Shown here piece by piece: positions 19,511-27,945 of a DNA stretch of 64,000 nt; within the stretch, counting starts at the first letter, position 1; each line of letters begins with the position of its first letter. This DNA is from Chryseobacterium sp. FH1 (lineage in GTDB: Bacteria > Bacteroidota > Bacteroidia > Flavobacteriales > Weeksellaceae). The translations under genes and the position numbers were made by a program. Under the pieces are notes generated by a model, which worked only from the letters and a program-made list of their open reading frames with translations, did no database searches and was not told the origin of the DNA. The stretch lies in contig NZ_JPLZ01000008.1 of the NCBI RefSeq assembly GCF_000735135.1, forward strand, positions 35,726-99,725. The letters run 5' to 3'.

Positions 19511-19535
19511 AGTTTTTTTCAATTATTTAGTTTAG

Positions 19536-19562
19536 CCCGGGAATTTCGATTTCCGGGTTTTG
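19536..19562 (+). terminator. Terminator after the ELWxxDGT gene
   Basis: Stem CCCGG (19536-19540) with CCGGG (19553-19557), extended by A-T pairs, followed by a T-rich run. It separates cassettes A and B. Confidence 0.7.
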
Positions 19563-19775
19563 TTTTAACAACGTTTATTTTTCCGTTTGGGTGACGCAAT
19601 GCTTCAGCTACAACCAGAAAGGTGAAATGCACAAAATAAAATTAGCCGGAACATTAGCAGAAAAAAACGAAAATTGCGCTATCTATTATTGATTGATCAT
19701 TCTGATTTGTCTGGATTAATTCGTTTGTTACTAAAACTTAACCCTACTAAAAAAGTGGCATTTTGAAAATTTGAC

Positions 19776-19803
19776 TAAATTTACATACTGCAACCCTATC
19801 AGA
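19776..19803 (+). promoter_or_regulatory. Conserved promoter/leader of regulator cassette B
   Basis: TAAATTTA (19776-19783) is followed by the same CAT-nCTGCAACCC-ATCAGA leader as in cassette A. Conservation across an indel suggests selection on DNA or RNA rather than on a peptide. Confidence 0.5.
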
Positions 19804-21288
19804 TTGAAGCCCAATATTATATTATTTATCATTTTCAGTTTATTCATCAAAGCGCAGAATACGCAGGATGCAGAATCCTTGTCGCCCGAATTTGAAGGTT
19901 TGCTAAATAAAGAATCAAAAGTCCTTGCGCTTTCTGACAATTACCTAAAGCAAAATCTTTATAAAGAAGCAATTAAGTCTCTTTTTCAGGCAAAAAAAAT
20001 GTCTGAAACTTCGCAATCCGAAAACTTCAAAGCTTACACTTATATATTGCTTGCCAATTTTTACAGAGGTTTGGAATTGAATAAAATAGCGTCAGAAAAT
20101 ATTGAAATGGCAATGACTCCTTTGTCTGCGATAACCGATTCCAAAGAGCAAAATTACATCGAAGCCCGATTTCAGTTGGAAAAAGGTTTGTTGAATTTCG
20201 CACTTTCAAAAGATGATGAAGGAAAAACAAATTTGTGGAAAAGCAGTGCTAAATTTCGACAGATTGACGATCCAAAAAAGGTTTCAAAATCTTTGCAATT
20301 CATTTATTCAAAATTGGGAGATTATTATTTGTCTCAAAATGAACTGGATTCCGCAAAACACTATTTCAATCAGAATTTAAAATTGTCCAATCAATTTCCA
20401 ACTTTTAAAGATTTGGAGTTAAGGGCAAAAAATGGATTAAGCAGCTATTATTTGCAAAATAAACAGACCGACAGCGCTTTGTATTTTGTATCTGGACTTA
20501 CTAAAGATTTGCCAAAAGTCAAAGATCTTCTGTTGAAAAAAGATGTTTACAAAAATTTGGCCCAGATTCATTATTCCGCCGATGATCTGGAAAATTATAA
20601 AATCTTAAATGAACAATATTTGAAATTAAATGATTCCATCTATGAGTCAAACCAAGATACAAGGGTACTTTTGGCAAACGAAGCAGACAGCGTACGTGTG
20701 GAAAATCCTGATTCTAATAAATCATCATTATGGATTCTGATCACTTTGGGTGTTGCGTTGGCCGGATTGGCTTTGGCTTATGCAAATCACATTAAGGTGA
20801 AGAAAGAATACGTTCAGTTTCAAAAGATTATGCAGAATCTGAATGAAACGAAAAATTTAAAATCAATTGAAATTCATGAAGTTAACTCAGACAATCTCTA
20901 TATTATTTCGGAAAAGACAGAACAGATCATTCTGGATAAACTTAAAAAATTCGAAGAAGGCGAGAAATACATCAATCCGAAAGTTTCCTTACAATTTTTG
21001 GCAAAAAACCTGGATACCAATACAAAATATCTGTCTGAAATTATTAATAAAAAGAAAGGTCAGAATTTCAATAATTACATCAACGAATTGAGAATTCATT
21101 ACATCATCCGAAAATTAAAATCGGAACCTAAATATCAGAATTACAAAGTCAGTTCGTTGGCAGAAGAGTGCGGATTCAATTCCAGAAATACTTTTACATT
21201 GGCCTTTAAAAATACTTTAGGCATTTCGCCGACAAATTTTATCGGATTCATCAAAAAAGAAAATTCAGCTCACAAATCATTAGTTTAG
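19804..21288 (+). CDS. TPR-transmembrane-AraC regulator, cassette B
   Basis: A 494-residue paralogue of the regulator at 15145: signal peptide (ending FIKAQ), TPR-like periplasmic region, a membrane helix at about 308-330 and a C-terminal AraC DNA-binding domain (NTNTKYLSEIIN, VSSLAEECGFNSRNTFTLAFKNTLGISP). I chose the TTG at 19804 because it aligns with the TTG start of the paralogue and gives a proper signal peptide; a TTG at 19771 would add 11 residues in front of it. The partner gene follows after 11 bp. Confidence 0.85.
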   Translation: MKPNIILFIIFSLFIKAQNTQDAESLSPEFEGLLNKESKVLALSDNYLKQNLYKEAIKSLFQAKKMSETSQSENFKAYTYILLANFYRGLELNKIASENIEMAMTPLSAITDSKEQNYIEARFQLEKGLLNFALSKDDEGKTNLWKSSAKFRQIDDPKKVSKSLQFIYSKLGDYYLSQNELDSAKHYFNQNLKLSNQFPTFKDLELRAKNGLSSYYLQNKQTDSALYFVSGLTKDLPKVKDLLLKKDVYKNLAQIHYSADDLENYKILNEQYLKLNDSIYESNQDTRVLLANEADSVRVENPDSNKSSLWILITLGVALAGLALAYANHIKVKKEYVQFQKIMQNLNETKNLKSIEIHEVNSDNLYIISEKTEQIILDKLKKFEEGEKYINPKVSLQFLAKNLDTNTKYLSEIINKKKGQNFNNYINELRIHYIIRKLKSEPKYQNYKVSSLAEECGFNSRNTFTLAFKNTLGISPTNFIGFIKKENSAHKSLV

Positions 21289-21299
21289 CTTGTCAGAAA

Positions 21300-22439
21300 A
21301 TGTTTCATCCATTTAAATTTACTTTCATTATCATCATCTTTCTGCTTTTTGGAATCAGCCAAACCGCAAGAGGACAAGATGAATTGTTTGCAAAATTGGC
21401 AACAGCTAATAAAATCATCTATTCTGATCCCGAAAAATCAATATTGCTAGCAAAAGAAGTTTATAAAAACTCACCTGAAAATTCAAATCTTCAACTTTCA
21501 TCGCTGATAATTCTGGGCACGGCTTACAGTGAAAAATTTGACATCCAAAAATCAATAGAATCGCTGTTGAAAGCTCAGAGAATTGCAGAACTTAAGAATG
21601 ATTATGTCAATCAGGTCCGAGCGTTGTCGCTTTTGGGTTATCAATACCAGATTTTACAAATCAACGACAACACACACAGCTATCTGGATCAGGCGGAGAA
21701 AATTATCAATCAACATGCTTTGCCGGATTCCCTGCAGTATCTTCGTGGAAATAATTATTCCATCAAGGCAATGATCTATCAGGAAACGCTGGATTGCGAT
21801 TATTCAATTGAGTACTTCAATAAGGCGATAAGCGTTTATAAAAAGCTGAAGAATAGTGATGTAGCCAAAACCAATCTTTGTATTGCCCATTTGCACAAAT
21901 CGCTTTGTTTTATAGAAAATAAAAATGCAGATTCAGCGAAAATATCACTCCTGAAAAGTGATGCGATCATAAAACAAATACCGTCAACCGATGATATTGA
22001 AATCTCCCAGCAAATTGCCTGGGCAAAATATCATAAGCTCAATAAAAAATATAAAACCTCTATTGAGACTCTCGATAAAATTCTTAAAAAAGCAACAAAA
22101 ATGTCCAAGTCGGGTTTGGATGTAGAAGCTTACCAATTGCTTTCCCAAAATTATTTAGCACTCAATGATATTCCGAAATACAATTATTACAGCAATTTGT
22201 ACACTGAAACCAAAAAGAGATATTCTGAAGCAGAAAAAAATTCTATCACACACATCATCAACAAACCATCCGGGAATGCAGTTGTAGAAAGGTTCACTTT
22301 TTCTGAAAATAAAATCTATATAATTGTCATCTTTTTAATACTAATTATAATTTTAATTATATTTTTTTCATTCAAATCTTACCGATTAAAGAATAAAATG
22401 AGAGATTTGAAATCAAATCAGAATTCTGAGTCCAAATAA
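21300..22439 (+). CDS. TPR-repeat membrane protein, cassette B
   Basis: A 379-residue protein with a signal peptide (ending TARGQ), a TPR-like helical region, a C-terminal membrane helix at about 339-361 and a short basic cytoplasmic tail. It is a paralogue of the protein at 16583, sharing DPEKSI-like, LKAQRIAE-like and LDCDYSIEYFNKAI-like segments. It lies 11 bp behind the cassette B regulator. It is probably a signalling partner of that regulator; no enzymatic motif is visible. Confidence 0.75.
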   Translation: MFHPFKFTFIIIIFLLFGISQTARGQDELFAKLATANKIIYSDPEKSILLAKEVYKNSPENSNLQLSSLIILGTAYSEKFDIQKSIESLLKAQRIAELKNDYVNQVRALSLLGYQYQILQINDNTHSYLDQAEKIINQHALPDSLQYLRGNNYSIKAMIYQETLDCDYSIEYFNKAISVYKKLKNSDVAKTNLCIAHLHKSLCFIENKNADSAKISLLKSDAIIKQIPSTDDIEISQQIAWAKYHKLNKKYKTSIETLDKILKKATKMSKSGLDVEAYQLLSQNYLALNDIPKYNYYSNLYTETKKRYSEAEKNSITHIINKPSGNAVVERFTFSENKIYIIVIFLILIIILIIFFSFKSYRLKNKMRDLKSNQNSESK

Positions 22440-22499
22440 CAGGTATTTTATACAAATAGCTCATTATCAAATTTTTGTAAAATAAAACCTTGCTCAAAA

Positions 22500-22518
22500 T
22501 CTTGAAATTTTCAGGTAT
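22500..22518 (+). promoter_or_regulatory. Putative shared operator, copy B
   Basis: TCTTGAAATTTTCAGGTAT is the partner of the motif at 17763 (17 of 19 bases identical), again about 70 bp before a T9SS cargo gene that follows a TPR-AraC cassette. Confidence 0.45.
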
Positions 22519-22591
22519 TCATCACAGTAAAGACTTCTTTTAGTTCTTATTTTGTTATAGTTTCGACTATCAAAATTTAAAAAAAGTAGAT

Positions 22592-23455
22592 ATGAAGAAT
22601 TTTTTTACACCCTTAATTATTTTGGGAATTTGTGGACTTGGGAGAGCACAAATTACAGTGTCCCATTCTCAGATTCCATTCAATCCCCATTTCAGTTCAT
22701 CTGCATCTTGCAATATTAATGGAAATGCCTACTCACTGGAAAACCGCGTGAGTCGTAGTTTTTTCTTAAATGATTATGATATCCAGAATGATTTCCAGGT
22801 TCACAAAGTAAGTTTTGCAATTCAAAATGTTTTGAATCTGCCACAGGACGGCTTTCCGGTCACACTAAATATTTACACATCCGAAGGCGCTTATCCCACA
22901 GGACAACTCACACTGAAAGCTACGAAAGTTGTTGTCGTAACACAATCAGATACGCATACCATAGATGTCGATTTGGAAACATTAATTCCTGCTGGTTCCG
23001 AAGTGGTGATGGAAATCCATTACAATGGAGAACCGCTAAGTTCGGCACTTTGGGTAGGCGCAAATGGCTTTACGGATGATGCGCCATCTTATATACAATC
23101 TGATGCATGCGGGATTTTCGAACCGACTGAAGTGGGTGACATCGGACAGATTGACAATTCGAGATTCATCATGAGTATTGAAGGCGAAGATACTGTTTTG
23201 GGAAATGTTGAAGTGATCAATTCTTCAAAAGTGGCCCTTTTTCCAAATCCTGTCAAAGATAGTTTTAGTTTAAAATTAGATCATTCTACCAAAGTAACTC
23301 AGATCGAATTGTTTGATTTATCAGGAAAGAGCATCAAATCTTTTGGCAGCAAAACAACCGATTTAAATATTTCACATCTTCTGAAAGGAATGTATGTATT
23401 GAAAATCCAGACGCTCGACGGAAGATCGTTCACCAAAAAATTAATCAAAAACTAA
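22592..23455 (+). CDS. Secreted protein with T9SS type A sorting domain
   Basis: A 287-residue exported protein with a signal peptide (about 1-20, ending GRAQ). The middle ~180 residues look like a beta-sandwich of the kind found beside fibronectin or lectin modules (NDFQVHKVSFAIQNV, VTLNIYTSEGAYP, VVMEIHYNGE); I do not recognise a specific function. The last ~75 residues are a type A sorting domain (FPNPVKD, FDLSGKSIK, GMYVLKIQ). It is the first cargo gene of cassette B, carries the shared 19-bp motif upstream, and is followed after 7 bp by the GEVED protein gene. Confidence 0.75.
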   Translation: MKNFFTPLIILGICGLGRAQITVSHSQIPFNPHFSSSASCNINGNAYSLENRVSRSFFLNDYDIQNDFQVHKVSFAIQNVLNLPQDGFPVTLNIYTSEGAYPTGQLTLKATKVVVVTQSDTHTIDVDLETLIPAGSEVVMEIHYNGEPLSSALWVGANGFTDDAPSYIQSDACGIFEPTEVGDIGQIDNSRFIMSIEGEDTVLGNVEVINSSKVALFPNPVKDSFSLKLDHSTKVTQIELFDLSGKSIKSFGSKTTDLNISHLLKGMYVLKIQTLDGRSFTKKLIKN

Positions 23456-23462
23456 GAAAAAA

Positions 23463-26400
23463 ATGAAACAATTATATACGTTCTTTACACTTTTAATTTT
23501 AATCAACTTTTCCTTTGCACAAAATACAATTGTGCTCTGGAACTATGAAAATGGAAATGCATCACCCAGCGAAGGCATAGGTGTTGAAGAAAAAATTGGA
23601 GGCACACAGGGAAATGGCAGCCTGGAGTTCTTCGATGGACTGCACACTATCCATACATTTCCGGAACAAGGCACGAACACGGAAACTGCAGGAGTGCAGT
23701 TTTCAACTTCGATTGCCGGATATTCTGACATCAAATTCAGCATTGACATTGACGGCACAAATGGTTCTTCTAAATTCTTTGAAATTCAGTCTTCTGTAGA
23801 TGCAGGAGCAACCTGGCAGTTGGTAACAAAGGCCCAACATACAACGCTGCAAAACGAAATTGAAACTTTCGGACCTTATTCCGTTTCCGGAACAGAAGGC
23901 GCTTCAAACTTAAAGATCAGAATTGTTACGGTTTTTGAAGAAGGAAACAGTAACTATATTCCTGTGGATAGTGAATCAAGTTATTCCGTCTGGGACACTT
24001 ACAGTTTTGATAATGTTTTAATTACCGGTACCGGTGCAGGAGCGGATGTTTATTGTAGCTACACTGCGACTACGGTTACGCCGATTACCTATGTGGATGT
24101 GGCCGGAATCAGCAACACAACTTCTGCGACTTCAACAGAAGCACACGAATTTTTTTTGGATAAAGTAGGAAATACCGTGCACGGACAGGAACACATCATC
24201 AAATTATCCGGCAGCACAGGCGGAGATTTTGAAAGCTTCTTCACTGTATTCATAGACTGGAACAAAAACGGAATTTTGACTGATGACGGTGAAAAATACG
24301 AAGTCGGAAGCCTGCAGAATTCTAATGGATCTGACGGTCAGCTTTGGGGTTCATTTGTTGTTCCGATGAATGTCACATTTGGGTCGACCCGAATGAGAAT
24401 CATCAGCAACAGAGGAAGCTACGCTACAGATCCTTGTGGCAGCTACGATTTTGGACAGGCAGAAGATTATACATTCTCTGTGATTCCTGTACCGGATGAT
24501 TACTGTACTTACACCGCAGAAACTGTTTTGCCGATTACTAACGTAAACTTTGCAGGAATTAATAACACCACTGAAACCCCTTCTGTTCTACCTCAGGAAT
24601 ATTTCTTAGATAAAGAAGCACAGCTAAAAAGAGGTCAAACTTATAATCTGACAGTATTAGGTGATACAGGAGGAAATCACACTGATTATTATACATTGTT
24701 CGTTGACTGGAACAAGAATGATGTTCTGGATAATGCAGGAGAAATTTACGAATTGGGAAGCATTTCAAATTCTACAGGAACAGACAATAAAGAACTTGTT
24801 TTCCCATTTGCTGTAGCAAACAATGCGCCTTTGGGAGACACACGTATGCGCATTATCAAGAACAGAGATAGCTATTCAACGAATCCTTGCGGCGAACACG
24901 AATTTGGTCAGGCCGAAGAATACACTTTAAACGTAAGCAATCCGACGCCTGGAAATGATGATTACTGCGGACCGCTTTCTTACGATTACGGTACAGAACC
25001 AATTACTTATGTGAATTTTGCAGGAATAGACAACCGGACTTCTGCATCGCCTTCTTCACCAGATCACGAATTTTTCTTAGAAATGAAAGCGAATGTTGAC
25101 AAAGGAGAAGAATATGAAATTACGTTAGAAGGATATACTGGCGGAGGCTGGACAAACTCCCTTACTGTTTTTATCGATTTAAACCACAATGGAAATCTGA
25201 ATGATCCGGGAGAACGTTTTGAAATAGGAACCATCGAAGATACCACAGGAGAAGACGGACAACAGCTGGTAGGCAACATTTTAATTCCTAGCCACGCATT
25301 GTCAGGTGAAACCAGAATGAGAATCATGAAAAGCAGCGGCGACGGTTTTTATGCCGAAGATCCTTGTAATTCTGATAACTGGGGTGGAAGTGAGGAAGAA
25401 GGACAGGCCGAAGATTACACCATCATCATCAATTCTGATTGTATAGCACCATCATTGACCATCGCAACAACCTCAACCCAAACATGTGAAGGAACAGCAG
25501 CAATCTTGCAGGCACAGACTAACGGCGGACAAGTATTTTGGTTCACATCAGAAACTGCAACTACACCAATTGGTTCAGGATTAAATTTTAAAACACCAAA
25601 ACTCTCAGAAACTACTTCTTTCTGGGCAGAGGCTACGAGCGGACAATTTTTTGATGGTGGAAGACCAGCACCGCAGTCTTTAGGTGCGGCACAGATTAAC
25701 CAGACAACAAACCCTTGGGGACTGGTTTTCAATACCAATGAAATCATCACATTGAATTCGGTGGATGTTTACGTTGCCGATACACAAGGCGGACCAATCA
25801 CCGTGAAACTTGTCAATGAAAACTGGGATGAAGTTTACAGCAAAACCCTGTCATTACCTGCAGGAAATGCTGTTAATCCTGTACGTTTTGAAATCCCGCT
25901 TGGTTTTATAATCCCCGCTGGCGATAACTACAGATTGGTAATGGAATCCAGCCCTTCCTTAGTAAGAGAATTAGCTACTCAACACACAGGCTTCCCTTAC
26001 GCACTAGGAAATGTAGGACAAATTACTGGTGGAACGATTAACAATGGTGGTGCCAATTCCAACTATTATTTCTTCTATAACTGGAAGTTCAATACTGGTG
26101 ACAGCGAGTGTAAATCGGAAAGAGTTAAGGTTGATGTGACGATCATTCCTGCTCCAGATGCACCAATGGGCGAAGCAACACAGTATTTCACCTTAGGAGA
26201 GACTTTAGCAAACTTAGAAGTTACCGGAACCAGCATGACTTGGTACGCCAACCAAAACGGAACCGTAATTCCTGCAACTACACCATTGGTAAATGGCACG
26301 ACTTATTATGTAAGTCAAAACAACGGTCAATGTGAAAGTGAACTTTTGGCAATTACAGCTTACCTGCAATTAGGTGTTTCTGAAATCAACAAAACAGAAT

Positions 26401-26621
26401 TCAATTATTATCCGAATCCAGTAATGGATGTTTTGAACATTGCAGGAAAATCAAACATTTCCAAAGTTGAAATCTTTGAATTGTCTGGCAAAAAAGTTCT
26501 TTCCCAAGATGCTAAAATCAGAAATGTCAAGTTGAACTTATCAACATTAATAAGTGGTACTTATATCTTGAAAGTAACTTCGTCCAAAACCACTGAAACA
26601 TTTAAAATTATAAAAAGATAA
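23463..26621 (+). CDS. Large secreted GEVED-repeat protein with T9SS type A sorting domain
   Basis: A 1052-residue exported protein with a signal peptide (ending FSFAQ). After an N-terminal beta-sandwich it has three GEVED domains starting near residues 196, 347 and 501, each with an FVDWNKNG-like acidic loop, an FGQAEDYT-like end and conserved Cys. An Ig-like/T9SS-associated region follows (about 650-960), then a type A sorting domain (YPNPVMD, FELSGKK, GTYILKV). It is probably a calcium-stabilised surface adhesin-like protein. It is transcribed with the gene 7 bp upstream and ends at a strong terminator. Confidence 0.85.
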   Translation: MKQLYTFFTLLILINFSFAQNTIVLWNYENGNASPSEGIGVEEKIGGTQGNGSLEFFDGLHTIHTFPEQGTNTETAGVQFSTSIAGYSDIKFSIDIDGTNGSSKFFEIQSSVDAGATWQLVTKAQHTTLQNEIETFGPYSVSGTEGASNLKIRIVTVFEEGNSNYIPVDSESSYSVWDTYSFDNVLITGTGAGADVYCSYTATTVTPITYVDVAGISNTTSATSTEAHEFFLDKVGNTVHGQEHIIKLSGSTGGDFESFFTVFIDWNKNGILTDDGEKYEVGSLQNSNGSDGQLWGSFVVPMNVTFGSTRMRIISNRGSYATDPCGSYDFGQAEDYTFSVIPVPDDYCTYTAETVLPITNVNFAGINNTTETPSVLPQEYFLDKEAQLKRGQTYNLTVLGDTGGNHTDYYTLFVDWNKNDVLDNAGEIYELGSISNSTGTDNKELVFPFAVANNAPLGDTRMRIIKNRDSYSTNPCGEHEFGQAEEYTLNVSNPTPGNDDYCGPLSYDYGTEPITYVNFAGIDNRTSASPSSPDHEFFLEMKANVDKGEEYEITLEGYTGGGWTNSLTVFIDLNHNGNLNDPGERFEIGTIEDTTGEDGQQLVGNILIPSHALSGETRMRIMKSSGDGFYAEDPCNSDNWGGSEEEGQAEDYTIIINSDCIAPSLTIATTSTQTCEGTAAILQAQTNGGQVFWFTSETATTPIGSGLNFKTPKLSETTSFWAEATSGQFFDGGRPAPQSLGAAQINQTTNPWGLVFNTNEIITLNSVDVYVADTQGGPITVKLVNENWDEVYSKTLSLPAGNAVNPVRFEIPLGFIIPAGDNYRLVMESSPSLVRELATQHTGFPYALGNVGQITGGTINNGGANSNYYFFYNWKFNTGDSECKSERVKVDVTIIPAPDAPMGEATQYFTLGETLANLEVTGTSMTWYANQNGTVIPATTPLVNGTTYYVSQNNGQCESELLAITAYLQLGVSEINKTEFNYYPNPVMDVLNIAGKSNISKVEIFELSGKKVLSQDAKIRNVKLNLSTLISGTYILKVTSSKTTETFKIIKR

Positions 26622-26643
26622 TTTTCTTCATTTATTTAAGATT

Positions 26644-26674
26644 AGCCTTGGAACTATTTGTTCCAAGGCTTTTT
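26644..26674 (+). terminator. Terminator of cassette B
   Basis: A perfect 11-bp stem (AGCCTTGGAAC with GTTCCAAGGCT, 5-nt loop) at 26644-26670, followed by T residues. Confidence 0.9.
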
Positions 26675-26770
26675 GTTGTAAATAAAATTGTGAAAAATTT
26701 ATTTGATTAAGGTAAGCATGATGACTAAAATGATCGGATCTTCTATTAAACTTAATTTCAATTAAAAAAT

Positions 26771-26784
26771 ATACCGATTGGTAT
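26771..26784 (+). promoter_or_regulatory. Probable TetR operator
   Basis: Inverted repeat ATACC-GATT-GGTAT, 40 bp upstream of the tetR-type gene and just before its -7 box. The position suits autorepression; the ACC-N4-GGT form is common for TetR-family operators. Confidence 0.6.
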
Positions 26785-26794
26785 TTTATTTGTT

Positions 26795-26802
26795 TATCTT
26801 TG
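26795..26802 (+). promoter_or_regulatory. Promoter -7 box (TATCTTTG) of the TetR-type gene
   Basis: Exact TAnnTTTG match 21 bp before the start codon, beside the inverted repeat. Confidence 0.6.
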
Positions 26803-26823
26803 CCAAGTCTATTAAATTAAGAA

Positions 26824-27417
26824 ATGTCAAAAGCAGAAAAAACAAGACAATTCATCATCGAAAGTACAGCCGAACTTTTCAACAAGAAAGGTTATGCAGG
26901 AACTTCTCTGTCCGATATTTCTGAAGCGACTGGACTTACGAAAGGTAGCATCTATGGTAACTTCGAGAATAAAGATGAAGTCGCAAAAGAGGTTTACCTG
27001 TACAATGCCAGACTTTTGCAGGCAGGAGTTGCCAATGATTTGAATCCCGAAATGACAAGTCGGGAAAAACTAATGGCTTTATTAAATCATTACCGAAATT
27101 CTTGGGACGCACACTTTTCTCGTGGTGGTTGTCCTATTATGAACACGGCCATAGAAAGCGACGACACAATGCCATTTCTAAAAACCGAAGTCAAAAAAAG
27201 CTTTAAAGCTTGGTCTGATAAAATCGCCAGAATTATTGATGAAGGAAAATCAAAAAATGAAATTCTGGAAACCATTAATCCGTCAGACTATTCCTATTTG
27301 TTCATTATGTTGATTGAAGGTGGCATTCTGATTTCAAAAACAACCGATGATCGAAATCATCTATTCAATGCTTTGGACAGAATCACGAAAATCATTGACA
27401 CCGAATTAATTAAGTAA
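26824..27417 (+). CDS. TetR/AcrR family transcriptional repressor
   Basis: A 197-residue protein with a typical N-terminal TetR helix-turn-helix (TSLSDISEATGLTKGSIYGNF, about residues 27-47) and a helical ligand domain. The ligand domain contains RGGCPIMNT with Cys103, at nearly the position of the redox-active Cys106 of the NemR repressor, so sensing of electrophiles or oxidants is possible but is inference. It probably represses itself through the inverted repeat at 26771. A thioesterase and FabF follow on the same strand and may be under its control. Confidence 0.88.
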   Translation: MSKAEKTRQFIIESTAELFNKKGYAGTSLSDISEATGLTKGSIYGNFENKDEVAKEVYLYNARLLQAGVANDLNPEMTSREKLMALLNHYRNSWDAHFSRGGCPIMNTAIESDDTMPFLKTEVKKSFKAWSDKIARIIDEGKSKNEILETINPSDYSYLFIMLIEGGILISKTTDDRNHLFNALDRITKIIDTELIK

Positions 27418-27439
27418 CAATAAAATCTAAAATCCATCT

Positions 27440-27874
27440 ATGAATCCATTAGAACATTTGAAAACTTTGATTGGAAAAGAATTCACAGATTCGCCGTCGC
27501 CGTTTATGCGCTGGCTGAATCCAATTGTGGTTTCTGCAGAAAAAGGACATTTGGAATTTCAATATACGATCCGTCCGGAATGGCTGAATCCAATCGGTAA
27601 TCTTCACGGTGGCGTCACGGCTGCAATCATTGATGACGTTTTGGGAGCGACAATTTTTTCTTTGAATGAACCAAATTTCTACACAACTATCAATAATGTC
27701 ATCGATTATTTTGCCATCGGAAAAGAAGGTGAAAATATCATAGCGGAAACGCACATTACCAAGTTGGGAAAACAATTTATCAACGCTACTTGCGAAGTTT
27801 GGAACGCCGATAAATCGAGATTGATTGCAAAAGGAACTTCAAATTTATTCCGAACTGAGATTAAAAAAGTGTAG
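27440..27874 (+). CDS. PaaI-type hotdog-fold thioesterase
   Basis: A 144-residue single hotdog domain with the family signature NLHGGVTAAIIDDVLG (His56-Gly57-Gly58, acidic residues at 65-66). Such proteins hydrolyse acyl- or aryl-CoA thioesters. The gene is 22 bp behind the TetR-type regulator and 71 bp before fabF, suggesting one transcriptional unit concerned with acyl thioesters. The natural substrate is unknown. Confidence 0.85.
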   Translation: MNPLEHLKTLIGKEFTDSPSPFMRWLNPIVVSAEKGHLEFQYTIRPEWLNPIGNLHGGVTAAIIDDVLGATIFSLNEPNFYTTINNVIDYFAIGKEGENIIAETHITKLGKQFINATCEVWNADKSRLIAKGTSNLFRTEIKKV

Positions 27875-27945
27875 GTTTAAGAATTAATACATTTCAAAAG
27901 TTAGTCTTCTGAAATTTCAAAATAAAAATTAAAAATATTCATAAA

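Larger units (their letters stand above)
19511..19803 (+). other. Intergenic region between cassettes A and B
   Basis: It holds a terminator at 19536 and a promoter/leader copy at its right end. A 21-codon ATG ORF at 19627-19692 has no support. I see nothing else. Confidence 0.5.

Noticed and set aside
19627..19692. 21-codon ATG ORF between the cassettes
   Set aside because: Too short, without a promoter box or conservation evidence.
26795..26802. A -33 TTG box for the TetR gene at 26778
   Set aside because: Spacing to the -7 box is only 14 bp, shorter than usual, so I did not list it.
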